Shown here piece by piece: positions 57,729 to 64,000 of a stretch of 64,000 nucleotides of DNA. The number at the start of each line of letters is the position of its first letter. Position 1 is the stretch's first letter. The DNA is from Erythrobacter sp. BLCC-B19 (GTDB lineage: Bacteria; Pseudomonadota; Alphaproteobacteria; Sphingomonadales; Sphingomonadaceae). A program made the position numbers and the translations under genes. The stretch covers positions 1,758,001-1,822,000 of the forward strand of contig NZ_CP117516.1 in the NCBI RefSeq assembly GCF_028621955.1, given 5' to 3'. The notes below the pieces were generated by a model. That model did no database searches. It was not told where the DNA came from and saw only the letters and a list, made by a program, of their open reading frames with translations.

Positions 57729-58793
57729 TCAAAGATACGGCGGCTTTTTTGGCGGTTCGAAACTCCCACCAGGCGCCAAAAATCCTTGTTCGATAAGATA
57801 CTCCAACGCTTCCCTGAAGTCCTCGATCGACTTGAATACGGGGCGTCCATGGGTATCGATTCCAGCGCCCGAGAGTGCCAGCATCTTGGCCGACCACCAC
57901 AGTTTCTTGTGCGCCTCATGGCGTTCGCCCGGCGTCGATCGCTGCACAGGTTTCACGAGAGTGCGCAGGGTTTCTTTCAATCTCGTCTGCAGCTTCTGCG
58001 TTTCTACAAACTGCCTTTCCTCCAGGTAGGGCGAGCCTAGATCGCCCAAATCTTCCCGCAACTGCTCGTCAAATTGCTCGGCCGTGATGCTGGCGGCCTC
58101 TCTCAATTCTTCGCGGGAGACGCCGTCCCGAGCGAAATGATCAGCGACCACATCGATGATTTTGGCCAGCAGTGTGTTGCCTAAACGCATATCGTCGCGC
58201 TGGACTCCGGCCCTGTTCATCACCGCTACAAGGGGCAACAGGAACTTCGGCAACTTGTATCGCCACTGTTCTGCAACCGTATACCGGCGGGCCAACTCAG
58301 CCGTTAACGCGCGTCGGGCATTGTCATGTTCCGCAAGCTGGAGCGCCACCAAACCCCGCAAACGTTCATTTGCAACGTAAGCCGCAAGCAGGCGTTCATC
58401 GCTCTGATAAAGGTCAGCCAACTTCGCGTCAGATCGGGTTGCGTTGTCGCCGAGAACATCCAATTGCACCTTGGTTGGCTTCATGTGAAGCGGCAAGGGC
58501 GCTTTCGCATCACGCTCCAAAAGAGCGACAAGGCGAGCCGTCACATCATCATTTTTCGACATCCGATGACGCGGCGGCATGAGCGATGCGAGGTCATCAG
58601 TGATGTGCTTGGCGAGCAATGAATCAACACCGAGTTCAGCAAAGAGCCGCGCAAGGATCGCTTTGCGAGACCGACCGTCTCGCCGGTCGGCATTGCGGTC
58701 TTCATCATTTGTCCCAGCCGATGAAGCGGCCAGATTGTCTGCTTCGCCGGCTTCGGAATCACCAGCTGGTTGATCGTCAGAGTGCATGCTCAT
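57729..58793 (-). CDS. unrecognised 354-residue helical protein
   Basis: I do not recognise a family. The first 45 residues are acidic and Ser/Ala/Asp-rich (likely disordered). The rest looks all-helical: ILARLFAELGVDSLLAKHITDDL, ADLYQSDERLLAAYVANERL, and a charged HKKLWWSAKMLALSG. The C terminus FEPPKKPPYL is proline-rich. There is no membrane segment or nuclease motif. A second ATG lies two codons in. Its upstream region carries the TTCGTGGCAA repeat array, so it may be regulated by, or act on, those sites. It stands between the restriction operon and the mobile-element genes. Confidence 0.65.
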   Translation of the reverse strand: MSMHSDDQPAGDSEAGEADNLAASSAGTNDEDRNADRRDGRSRKAILARLFAELGVDSLLAKHITDDLASLMPPRHRMSKNDDVTARLVALLERDAKAPLPLHMKPTKVQLDVLGDNATRSDAKLADLYQSDERLLAAYVANERLRGLVALQLAEHDNARRALTAELARRYTVAEQWRYKLPKFLLPLVAVMNRAGVQRDDMRLGNTLLAKIIDVVADHFARDGVSREELREAASITAEQFDEQLREDLGDLGSPYLEERQFVETQKLQTRLKETLRTLVKPVQRSTPGERHEAHKKLWWSAKMLALSGAGIDTHGRPVFKSIEDFREALEYLIEQGFLAPGGSFEPPKKPPYL

Positions 58794-58837
58794 CGTCCCT
58801 CGTCATCACGCGCCAACTTCATGGTTCGCGCCACTAG

Positions 58838-59032
58838 TTCGTGGCAATATGCTAATAAAGAACGATAAATTCAAGGGGCGGGCAAATTTGCGCGGCAGTC
58901 GCTAAAAGCCATTCAGGCGGCGGTCCGCGGCAGTGTTTCGTGGCAAATATAGGATTTTTGCCGCAGTCTGCGGATGAGGTTCGTGGCAAAGCGGCTCAAG
59001 GATAAGCGGTCTGCGCGCCCAGTTCGTGGCAA
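58838..59032. repeat. direct-repeat (iteron-like) array TTCGTGGCAA
   Basis: Four exact copies of TTCGTGGCAA start at 58838, 58937, 58980 and 59023. The last three are spaced 43 bases apart and are followed by A. Within each 43-base unit a second block GTCTGCG recurs at the same offset (30-36). A further degenerate unit at 58894 keeps GTCCGCG at that offset but has lost the first block. The layout resembles iterons of a replication origin or a multi-site operator, upstream of the 354-residue gene. Confidence 0.75.
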
Positions 59033-59058
59033 AAACCAGAGCTAAATTTTGAGGCGAA

Positions 59059-59140
59059 ATACCTCAAAAAGGTCCGCACCCGTGCAGACCTATTTGTGAT
59101 GCGCAATACCACAAAAAGGGGCGCACCTGTGGTTCACCCC
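59059..59140. repeat. 47-base-spaced imperfect duplication of hairpins
   Basis: ATACC-TCAAAAAGG (from 59059) and ATACC-ACAAAAAGG (from 59106) each lead into a GC hairpin with the block GCACC-GTG (first GGTCCGCAC/GTGCAGACC, second GGGGCGCAC to CACCCC). The second is followed by TTTTTT (59141-59146), so it can act as a plus-strand terminator. The A-run before each stem would make them partly bidirectional. Confidence 0.6.
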
Positions 59141-59159
59141 TTTTTTGTTCCGCCTTTCC

Positions 59160-59520
59160 GGCTCTGCCAGCCTGCAAGGGTAGTTCGCTACGCTCACACG
59201 TCGCCGGCCGGTAGGCCAGCTCCTTTCGGCAGCAAGCACGGCCTTGGCGCTATACCAGATTGGGCAGATTTGAAAAGCTGCCTTGCTGCCGGATGCGGAC
59301 GACGCGGTCGTCCTGGGGCGCTTCGCTTGGGGAGTGCCCATGCGGGCAGGTGTGATCGGGCGGGGCGGCGCACCGCCGCCCAATCGGAAATCTCATAGCA
59401 GAAGGAACGGGAAAGAGACCTGCCGTGAAACCGGCAGGGTGAAAGGAAAAGGAAGCTGTGAGCATTGCAGCTCGGCCTTCGCCTCGCGCCGGTTTCGGTA
59501 ACCGAAACTGGAGAACAAAT
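59160..59520 (+). other. structured non-coding stretch before the exonuclease gene
   Basis: About 360 bases have no credible gene but several inverted repeats. These are: CGGCAGCAAG (59227-59236) with CTTGCTGCCG (59282-59291); GGCGG/CCGCC near 59364-59377; CCTGCCG/CGGCAGG (59419-59425 with 59432-59438, loop TGAAAC) set in an A/G-rich context; and AGCTG/CAGCT (59454-59458 with 59468-59472). It could be a structured 5' leader, a small RNA gene or part of a transfer or replication origin. Confidence 0.5.
59492..59508. promoter_or_regulatory. 17-base palindrome at the ribosome site of the exonuclease gene
   Basis: GTTTCGGT and ACCGAAAC are perfect inverted arms around a single A. The palindrome ends 12 bases before the ATG at 59521 and abuts the GGAG ribosome site. 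It may be an operator for a dimeric repressor or an RNA hairpin that controls translation. Confidence 0.6.
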
Positions 59521-60450
59521 ATGATGAATACGAGCCATCTCGACCCGGCCAGCGAAGCGTTCGCGGACCGGCTCGCACAGGATCCCGACTATCGGATCCT
59601 ACGAAAACTGCCCCGACCATTTTCCGAGATGACTGGCGAAGGCGGCCCGCCCGAAGGCATGTGCGTGGCGCTGGTTGATACCGAAACGACCTCGCTTGAT
59701 GCCGAAAACGGCAAGATTATCGAGATCGCGGTCAAACTGCTGTGGCTTGACGAAACTGGCGAATTGCTGGGCCATTTCCCCATCTTTTCGTGGCTCGAAG
59801 ATCCCGGTCACCCACTGGACCCGGAAATCTCCCGCATCACCAGATTGCGGGATAGCGATCTGGCGGGGAAGGCAATTGACGATGAAGCGGTGGTGCGTTT
59901 GCTCGGCCGAGCGGATCTGATTGTCGCGCATAATTGCGCATTCGATTTGCGCTGGATCGAGAAGCGCTGGCCGCAACTTTCGGGAATGCCGTGGGCCTGT
60001 TCCTGCTCAGAGATTGATTGGCCCGCGCTAGGCTTCGAAGGACGAAGCCTGCAATTCCTGCTGCAGCAACATGGCTGGTTTTCGATCCCGCACCGTGCAG
60101 CCGGTGACGTGTGGACCCTGTTCACTTTATTGCAGCAGGTTCGTCCAGATCCGCACGAAGCGCGAGATCAATTTGGCGAACATCGCGATTCCAAAATGCG
60201 CACGCATTTGCAGCGGCTGCTTGAAGCAAGTGCGCGACCCAGCGTGAAAATCATGGCGGTGGGCGCACCGTTCAATTCGCGCCACCTGCTGCAGCAACGT
60301 GGCTACCGATGGGATTCCGATGCGCAGCGGAAATTCTGGTGGCGAGAGGTCAATTCCGACGAGGTCGAAGCGGAATTAATCTGGTTTCGCCGCAACGCAA
60401 TTCCCGCACCGCGCTGTTTGCCAATCACCGCACGTCAGCGTCACCGCTGA
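59521..60450 (+). CDS. DnaQ-like (DEDDh) 3'-5' exonuclease family protein
   Basis: A 309-residue protein. The ATG at 59521 has a GGAG ribosome site 7 bases upstream; the frame is open a little earlier, but across the palindrome. The exonuclease motifs are intact: CVALVDTETTSLD (ExoI), IVAHNCAFDLRWIEK (ExoII) and HRAAGDVWTLF (ExoIIIepsilon, His and Asp). The last 80 residues (VKIMAVGAPFNSRHLLQQRGYRWD) resemble a small C-terminal module found in some mobile-element exonucleases. It probably trims DNA or RNA ends in replication or repair of the element. Confidence 0.82.
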   Translation: MMNTSHLDPASEAFADRLAQDPDYRILRKLPRPFSEMTGEGGPPEGMCVALVDTETTSLDAENGKIIEIAVKLLWLDETGELLGHFPIFSWLEDPGHPLDPEISRITRLRDSDLAGKAIDDEAVVRLLGRADLIVAHNCAFDLRWIEKRWPQLSGMPWACSCSEIDWPALGFEGRSLQFLLQQHGWFSIPHRAAGDVWTLFTLLQQVRPDPHEARDQFGEHRDSKMRTHLQRLLEASARPSVKIMAVGAPFNSRHLLQQRGYRWDSDAQRKFWWREVNSDEVEAELIWFRRNAIPAPRCLPITARQRHR

Positions 60451-60473
60451 TCGAAATTCAAGCTCACCAATCA

Positions 60474-60496
60474 GGCCCGCCATGCGCGGGCCTTTT
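60474..60496 (+). terminator. Rho-independent terminator after the exonuclease gene
   Basis: GGCCCGC (60474-60480) pairs with GCGGGCC (60486-60492) across CATGC, and TTTT follows. It stands between the exonuclease gene and the next ATG at 60516, and is the first of three hairpin-plus-leader units in this area. Confidence 0.75.
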
Positions 60497-60515
60497 CAAT
60501 TTCAAGGACACACAC

Positions 60516-61532
60516 ATGAACAATATGAACGACAATGCTGAATCGGAAATGCGCGCAAATGCGATTTCAGAACTTGCTGAAATGCGCGACCAGCCTGATG
60601 CGCAGAATTGCCAACGGCCGTGCGAGCAATTCGCGGATCCAGTGAATCAAATTCCGCGCATTCGCCGTGAGGATGATGACGCGGAATTTCTCCACGAAGC
60701 GTTGGCAATTGCGCTCGAGCGCGATGCGAGAATTTTCACTGCGCGTGGAAAAAGCAGCGACGGTCAGCAACGCAAATCGCTGCGCCTGATCGTGTGCGAT
60801 TTCGAGTATCTTTATGATCGCAGTGCCTATGCCGGTTACGCCGTCAGCGAAGGCAAAAGCGGTCGCACCGATCTGCGCTGGCCGTTTCACCGGGTCGCAG
60901 CTGCGTCGTGGATTGTGCTGCGATTTAACCCGGATGGCGATGTGCCGGTGGTCGAGGAATGCGTCGTCATCGCCAATGATGAATCGGACGAGCGCGCAAT
61001 CGTCATCCGCTTTTTCGACGCGTTGCAGCGATACCCCGACGCGGTGCTCACCACGTGGGGCGGCGAGTTCAAGGATCTGGCGGTGCTGCGGAAATGTGCA
61101 GGCGAGTTCGGCTTGCTGCTTCCCGACCAGCTGCGCGTTCTCAACCCCTATGCATATGCCCGGCTCGATCTGTGCCAGGCAGTGACCGGCAAGGCAAAGC
61201 CAGTGCATCTGCCCGAATACGCGATGGGTGCGTCTATCCCCGCCAAACCGTCGCCGAGCAAATGCATCGGCCCGATGGTTGAACAGGGCAAGTGGTGCGA
61301 GGTGCGCGACCAGTGCCTCGCCGACGTTCTGACGGCTTGCGTCGTCGCTCTTCGCCACCTGCATTCACAAGGCGTGATCGCCTGTCATCCGCAACGCAGC
61401 CTTGAGGTGCTGGCGGAGGCAGCTGGAAGGACGGCGCCCGCTAGCGCCTTCGTGCGCAACAGCTTTGCGCCTTGGGCAAGGGGTCAGCTTGCCGCTTCGA
61501 ACTTGCGCGGCGTGGTGCACCGGGCTGCCTGA
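60516..61532 (+). CDS. PolB-type 3'-5' exonuclease-like protein
   Basis: A 338-residue protein. I chose the ATG at 60516 with the leader CAAGGACACACAC; the frame extends upstream over the terminator. Residues about 85-300 look like the predicted exonuclease related to the PolB proofreading domain (PF10108 type): SLRLIVCDFEYLYD (DxE), VLTTWGGEFKDLAVLR, and a late DVLTACVVALRHL Asp. The first 80 residues are acidic. It follows a second exonuclease, so the pair may act together on element DNA. Catalytic competence needs checking. Confidence 0.7.
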   Translation: MNNMNDNAESEMRANAISELAEMRDQPDAQNCQRPCEQFADPVNQIPRIRREDDDAEFLHEALAIALERDARIFTARGKSSDGQQRKSLRLIVCDFEYLYDRSAYAGYAVSEGKSGRTDLRWPFHRVAAASWIVLRFNPDGDVPVVEECVVIANDESDERAIVIRFFDALQRYPDAVLTTWGGEFKDLAVLRKCAGEFGLLLPDQLRVLNPYAYARLDLCQAVTGKAKPVHLPEYAMGASIPAKPSPSKCIGPMVEQGKWCEVRDQCLADVLTACVVALRHLHSQGVIACHPQRSLEVLAEAAGRTAPASAFVRNSFAPWARGQLAASNLRGVVHRAA

Positions 61533-61584
61533 GCTGCATCGGCAGAGTGCCGCCTACGATCCAACTCGCAACAAGGAGAGCCCT

Positions 61585-61593
61585 ATGACCTGA
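61585..61593 (+). other. two-codon minimal frame with strong ribosome site
   Basis: AAGGAGAG (61573-61580) is a near-consensus ribosome site, followed by ATG ACC TGA at 61585-61593. It lies in a 207-base gap before the next gene. It might be a start-stop leader that regulates downstream expression, or the remnant of a deleted gene. No other gene is seen between 61533 and 61739. Confidence 0.45.
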
Positions 61594-61686
61594 TCACCAT
61601 CCATCACTGCCCGGGCGCTCTGCGCACCGCCCGGCGCCGCATCACATCGCGCAGTCCAATCGCTTCTGACATCAAGAAGCATATCC

Positions 61687-61720
61687 GCCGCAGGTCCATT
61701 CCGGACGCTGCGGCTTTTTT
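61687..61720 (+). terminator. hairpin with T6 run before the 253-residue gene
   Basis: GCCGCAGGTCC and GGACGCTGCGGC form an 11-bp stem with one bulged G and a 5-base loop, followed by TTTTTT (61715-61720). The leader TCAAGGAAACATATAG and the ATG come directly after, repeating the layout seen at 60516. Confidence 0.78.
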
Positions 61721-61739
61721 GTATCAAGGAAACATATAG

Positions 61740-62501
61740 ATGACCAAGTCAACCAAGCCTCCCCGCCGCCGTGCGGGGAGCAAAAGCCGCAGCCTTGTGC
61801 CGGTGGCACCGCGCTCGACGGCCATTGCCATGCCCGAACAGCTGATCCTGGTCGGTCACACGATCGACCCCGAGCAAATCACGCAGATCCCTGAGCGCAG
61901 GCCTTATGGTGAGGGGCCATGGCGTGATGAGCCCGACAGGATCGCCTGGCGCGATCCCGCGACCGGCTATTCCTGTCTGATCCTGCGGCAAGCCGATGGC
62001 ACCTTGTCAGGCTATGTCGCTGTTACCCCGTCGCACCCGCTGTGGTGCTATGAGCGGGACGCGATTCCGGCTGAGCTTGGCATCTCGCCGCACCGGGGGC
62101 TCGATTATTCGGCGTTGTGCGATCAGGACGCGCCGCCGATGCTTAAGATATGCCACGTGCATCACCACGCGCGGTCACGCCAGAACGCTCCTACCACGGC
62201 AGACAGCGATGCCAGCGGTGGCCGCGATGCATGGTGGTTCGGGTTCGATACGAACAAGCCGGGGGATCTTCTGCCCCACGGCTACGCGCGCAACGATCAC
62301 AACAGGGAGGCAGGGAGGAAGGTCTACCGCGACCTGTCCTACGTCGCCGGAGAAGTTGTTGACCTCGCGGCCCGGCTGAAGGCGCTGGAGGATGAAACGG
62401 CCAGCCTTGGTGGTGACGCAGCTGCCGGGGCGGGTGTGCCGCTCGTCCTTGATGGCAAGCCCATGGCGCTCCTCCCGCGCAAAGGAGGCGGCCATGACTG
62501 A
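61740..62501 (+). CDS. conserved mobile-element protein of unknown function
   Basis: A 253-residue soluble protein. It starts Lys/Arg-rich (PPRRRAGSKSRS) and then has a domain with WRDPATGYSCLILRQADGTL and YVAVTPSHPLWCYERDAI. A His-rich CHVHHHARS follows, then AWWFGFDTNKPGDLLPHGYAR, and the tail (YRDLSYVAGEVVDLAARL) is helical. I have seen similar proteins with the WWFGFD block on alphaproteobacterial plasmids and integrative elements, but no function is known to me. AAGGA lies 10 bases before the ATG. The next gene overlaps its end by 8 bases. Confidence 0.7.
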   Translation: MTKSTKPPRRRAGSKSRSLVPVAPRSTAIAMPEQLILVGHTIDPEQITQIPERRPYGEGPWRDEPDRIAWRDPATGYSCLILRQADGTLSGYVAVTPSHPLWCYERDAIPAELGISPHRGLDYSALCDQDAPPMLKICHVHHHARSRQNAPTTADSDASGGRDAWWFGFDTNKPGDLLPHGYARNDHNREAGRKVYRDLSYVAGEVVDLAARLKALEDETASLGGDAAAGAGVPLVLDGKPMALLPRKGGGHD

Positions 62502-63294
62502 TTTTGCACCCGATCCCTGCGGCTATGCTGCCCGGCGCAATGAGCAACTTCCATGGGGCTATTGGGCTCGCCAGGATCCCGCGATCGATGGTCTCATCGA
62601 CGAGGATGGCACTGTGTGGCCCAGTCTGCGCCACTACTTCTGGCAAGCCCGCCTCGGAATGCCAAGCCTCGGCTCCTATAAGGTCGACGAGGGCTGCGAG
62701 CTGCTGCTGAGCATTCTGCACGCCTTGATGAACCGCATGACGGGTTTCGAGGCCGCCGTCGCCGACCTGTTCGGCGGGGGCTGGCAGAGCCAGCGCCACT
62801 ACATGGCATGGTTGCAAGGCCAGGGAATGATCAAGGACCGGGAGGTGACCGTCGAGGGGCGGGCGGCTGCGCGCATGCTCGCGGCAACTCGGTCGGTAAA
62901 TGCCCCCGATCTTGCGCCGCTCGACTTTCCGACGCTCGCCGGCATGAACGGGCTCGATGGGGGCACAACCCGAAAAGAGCGCGAACAGGTCATGGCTGCA
63001 CAGGAGGCGCTCGGCAGGGCGCTGCGGTATCGGTTCGTGCGCGAACCGGTCGCAGGCAAGTCCGGGATCAAGTTGATCGGGCACGAAATGGGTGACGCCA
63101 TCCCGCTCACCCGGGTGCTGTGGGCGTTGTCGTTCCCCGATGATTATGCCCGCGACCGGCTGTTTGGCTGGCTGGCCCACCATATCGACCGCTGGCAGGC
63201 CTGGGGCGAGATGGCGGCGGACGGCGGATCGCGGGCACTCACCGAGCATCTGCTGCTGCTCCGATTTGCGGACGAGAGGATCGATCTCGGCTGA
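62494..63294 (+). CDS. conserved mobile-element protein of unknown function
   Basis: A 266-residue protein. The ATG at 62494 follows AAAGGAGG and overlaps the previous gene by 8 bases, so the two are coupled. The N-terminal third includes WGYWARQDPAIDGLIDEDGT and FWQARLG; the middle is helical with WQSQRHYMAWLQGQGMIKDR, which could be a helix-turn-helix. The C-terminal part has IPLTRVLWALSFPDDY and HIDRWQAWGEM. No family is recognised. Confidence 0.65.
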   Translation: MTDFAPDPCGYAARRNEQLPWGYWARQDPAIDGLIDEDGTVWPSLRHYFWQARLGMPSLGSYKVDEGCELLLSILHALMNRMTGFEAAVADLFGGGWQSQRHYMAWLQGQGMIKDREVTVEGRAAARMLAATRSVNAPDLAPLDFPTLAGMNGLDGGTTRKEREQVMAAQEALGRALRYRFVREPVAGKSGIKLIGHEMGDAIPLTRVLWALSFPDDYARDRLFGWLAHHIDRWQAWGEMAADGGSRALTEHLLLLRFADERIDLG

Positions 63295-63400
63295 CCGGTG
63301 GGAAGGGGGGTGTAGCCCTTCCGGCACCATCCTCTTCCCTCACATCGAACGCCGTCGTCTTCATCGCCGGCGGCATAATAATCAATCACCCCGCATCAGC

Positions 63401-63460
63401 AGGCGGCGTCTCCTCGGAGGCGCCGCCTGTCTGCGTTTGCGGCTCAAGGAAACACACTCA
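63401..63460 (+). promoter_or_regulatory. hairpin and CAAGGAAACACA leader before the last gene
   Basis: AGGCGGCG (63401-63408) pairs with CGCCGCCT (63421-63428), extended inward by TCTCC/GGAGG. The leader TCAAGGAAACACACTCAAC leads to the ATG at 63463. There is no T-run, so it may protect or attenuate rather than terminate. The rest of the 168-base gap shows nothing clear. Confidence 0.55.
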
Positions 63461-63462
63461 AC

Positions 63463-64000
63463 ATGAAGCCCGATCGTCATCCCCAAGCCCTGATCTCCCT
63501 CTCAATCATCCGCACCCGCCCTGAAACCGACCCGCGCTCGGCGATCAGTTCGCTCGCGCTGTTTACCGTTCAGCGGCGTTCCCGCCTCGATGTCGCCTTC
63601 GCGCTTGAGCATCATTTCTTCGACCCCGAGGATGACGCCGCTGACATCCTTCAAGGGGCCGCTCGCTCCATTCCCGCTGATGCCACCGTGCTGATCAGGC
63701 AGGCCCGCGAGGCACCGGCGGATACCGCTGGCAACCCGACCGATGCCGTCGTTCTTGCTCGGGCGCTCGACGCCAACACCGTCATCGCCTTCGATGCCGA
63801 CGAGCACGAGCTCGCCGAAGCCGGAATGTTGATAGGCCTCGATATGCCCGGGCGAGGGTCAACGCCGTTGCGCTGGCGTCGCCGGGCGCCGCTCCATGCG
63901 CAGGCCATGTGGGTGATGTATGCCGCTTCTTTCTGCTCCGCCAAGGAGCAGCGGGCATTGTTCTCGGCACACCTCGCATGGTGCGCGCTCCAGCGGGCGA
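63463..64000 (+). CDS. hypothetical protein, 3' truncated by window
   Basis: An open frame from ATG at 63463 to the right edge (about 179 codons, no stop), with AAGGA in the leader. The start is MKPDRHPQALISLSIIRTRP, followed by FALEHHFFDPEDDAADILQGA. A middle block runs VVLARALDANTVIAFDADEH and LAEAGMLIGLDMPGRGS. The arrangement (a residue-level DADEHE after ALDANTVIAF) faintly suggests a nuclease or Rossmann-like fold such as RNase-H-like exonucleases, but I cannot assign it. Confidence 0.6.
   Translation, partial: MKPDRHPQALISLSIIRTRPETDPRSAISSLALFTVQRRSRLDVAFALEHHFFDPEDDAADILQGAARSIPADATVLIRQAREAPADTAGNPTDAVVLARALDANTVIAFDADEHELAEAGMLIGLDMPGRGSTPLRWRRRAPLHAQAMWVMYAASFCSAKEQRALFSAHLAWCALQRA

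Overview
The window is high-GC DNA whose gene content fits an alphaproteobacterium, most likely Sphingomonadales and possibly the Erythrobacteraceae. The signs are a RadC end coupled to a winged-helix gene, a MetH split into two proteins, a tandem glycine riboswitch in front of gcvT, a TonB receptor/PepSY pair, and a BciA-like 8-vinyl reductase that hints at bacteriochlorophyll in the host. This placement is inferred from family knowledge; no search was run.

Positions 1-38.46 kb look like chromosomal backbone. In order they hold: the radC end and a winged-helix gene; a crotonase; a DUF2946/TonB receptor/PepSY metal-uptake set; an acyl-CoA thioesterase; tRNA-Cys and tRNA-Thr; a lipid-linked sugar transfer operon (GT2, methyltransferase, GtrA, polytopic membrane protein) ending in the BciA-like gene; a galactoside cluster (GH42 beta-galactosidase, SSS symporter, galactokinase); an ArsR-methyltransferase regulator with a palindromic operator leading metF and split metH; a serine hydrolase, a REP-like repeat and a CPA2 antiporter; the glycine cleavage operon (riboswitch, gcvT, gcvH, an unexpected glycosyltransferase-like gene, gcvPA, gcvPB); a flippase; mmsA with a polysaccharide deacetylase and a lipoprotein; an SMP-30 protein; an M24 peptidase; a CorA-type transporter; and tRNA-Gly(CCC).

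From tRNA-Gly to the right edge (38.46-64 kb) the DNA is accessory. A large tyrosine recombinase lies just downstream of the tRNA, as in an integrated island. It is followed by a complete type I Zorya anti-phage operon (zorA, zorB, zorC, zorD). Its ZorD carries an acidic linker and an extra C-terminal domain that I read as MIT_C/phospholipase D-like. Convergent to it is a tightly overlapping six-gene type I restriction-modification operon (hsdM, hsdS, two small orphan genes, a DUF4268-type nuclease, hsdR). Next come an unrecognised 354-residue protein, an upstream array of TTCGTGGCAA direct repeats partly on a 43-bp period, duplicated hairpins and a structured non-coding stretch. The last part is a plus-strand series of mobile-element-like genes: two 3'-5' exonuclease-fold proteins and three unknown proteins. 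Three of these genes share a repeated layout of hairpin, then a CAAGGA-containing leader, then ATG.

The island thus pairs two phage-defence systems with what may be the start of an integrative or conjugative element's maintenance region. No right-hand attachment repeat of the tRNA is visible, so the element probably runs past the window. The most novel material is the ZorD C-terminal extension, the orphan genes inside the hsd operon, and the repeat-rich region at 58.8-59.5 kb with its flanking unknown gene.
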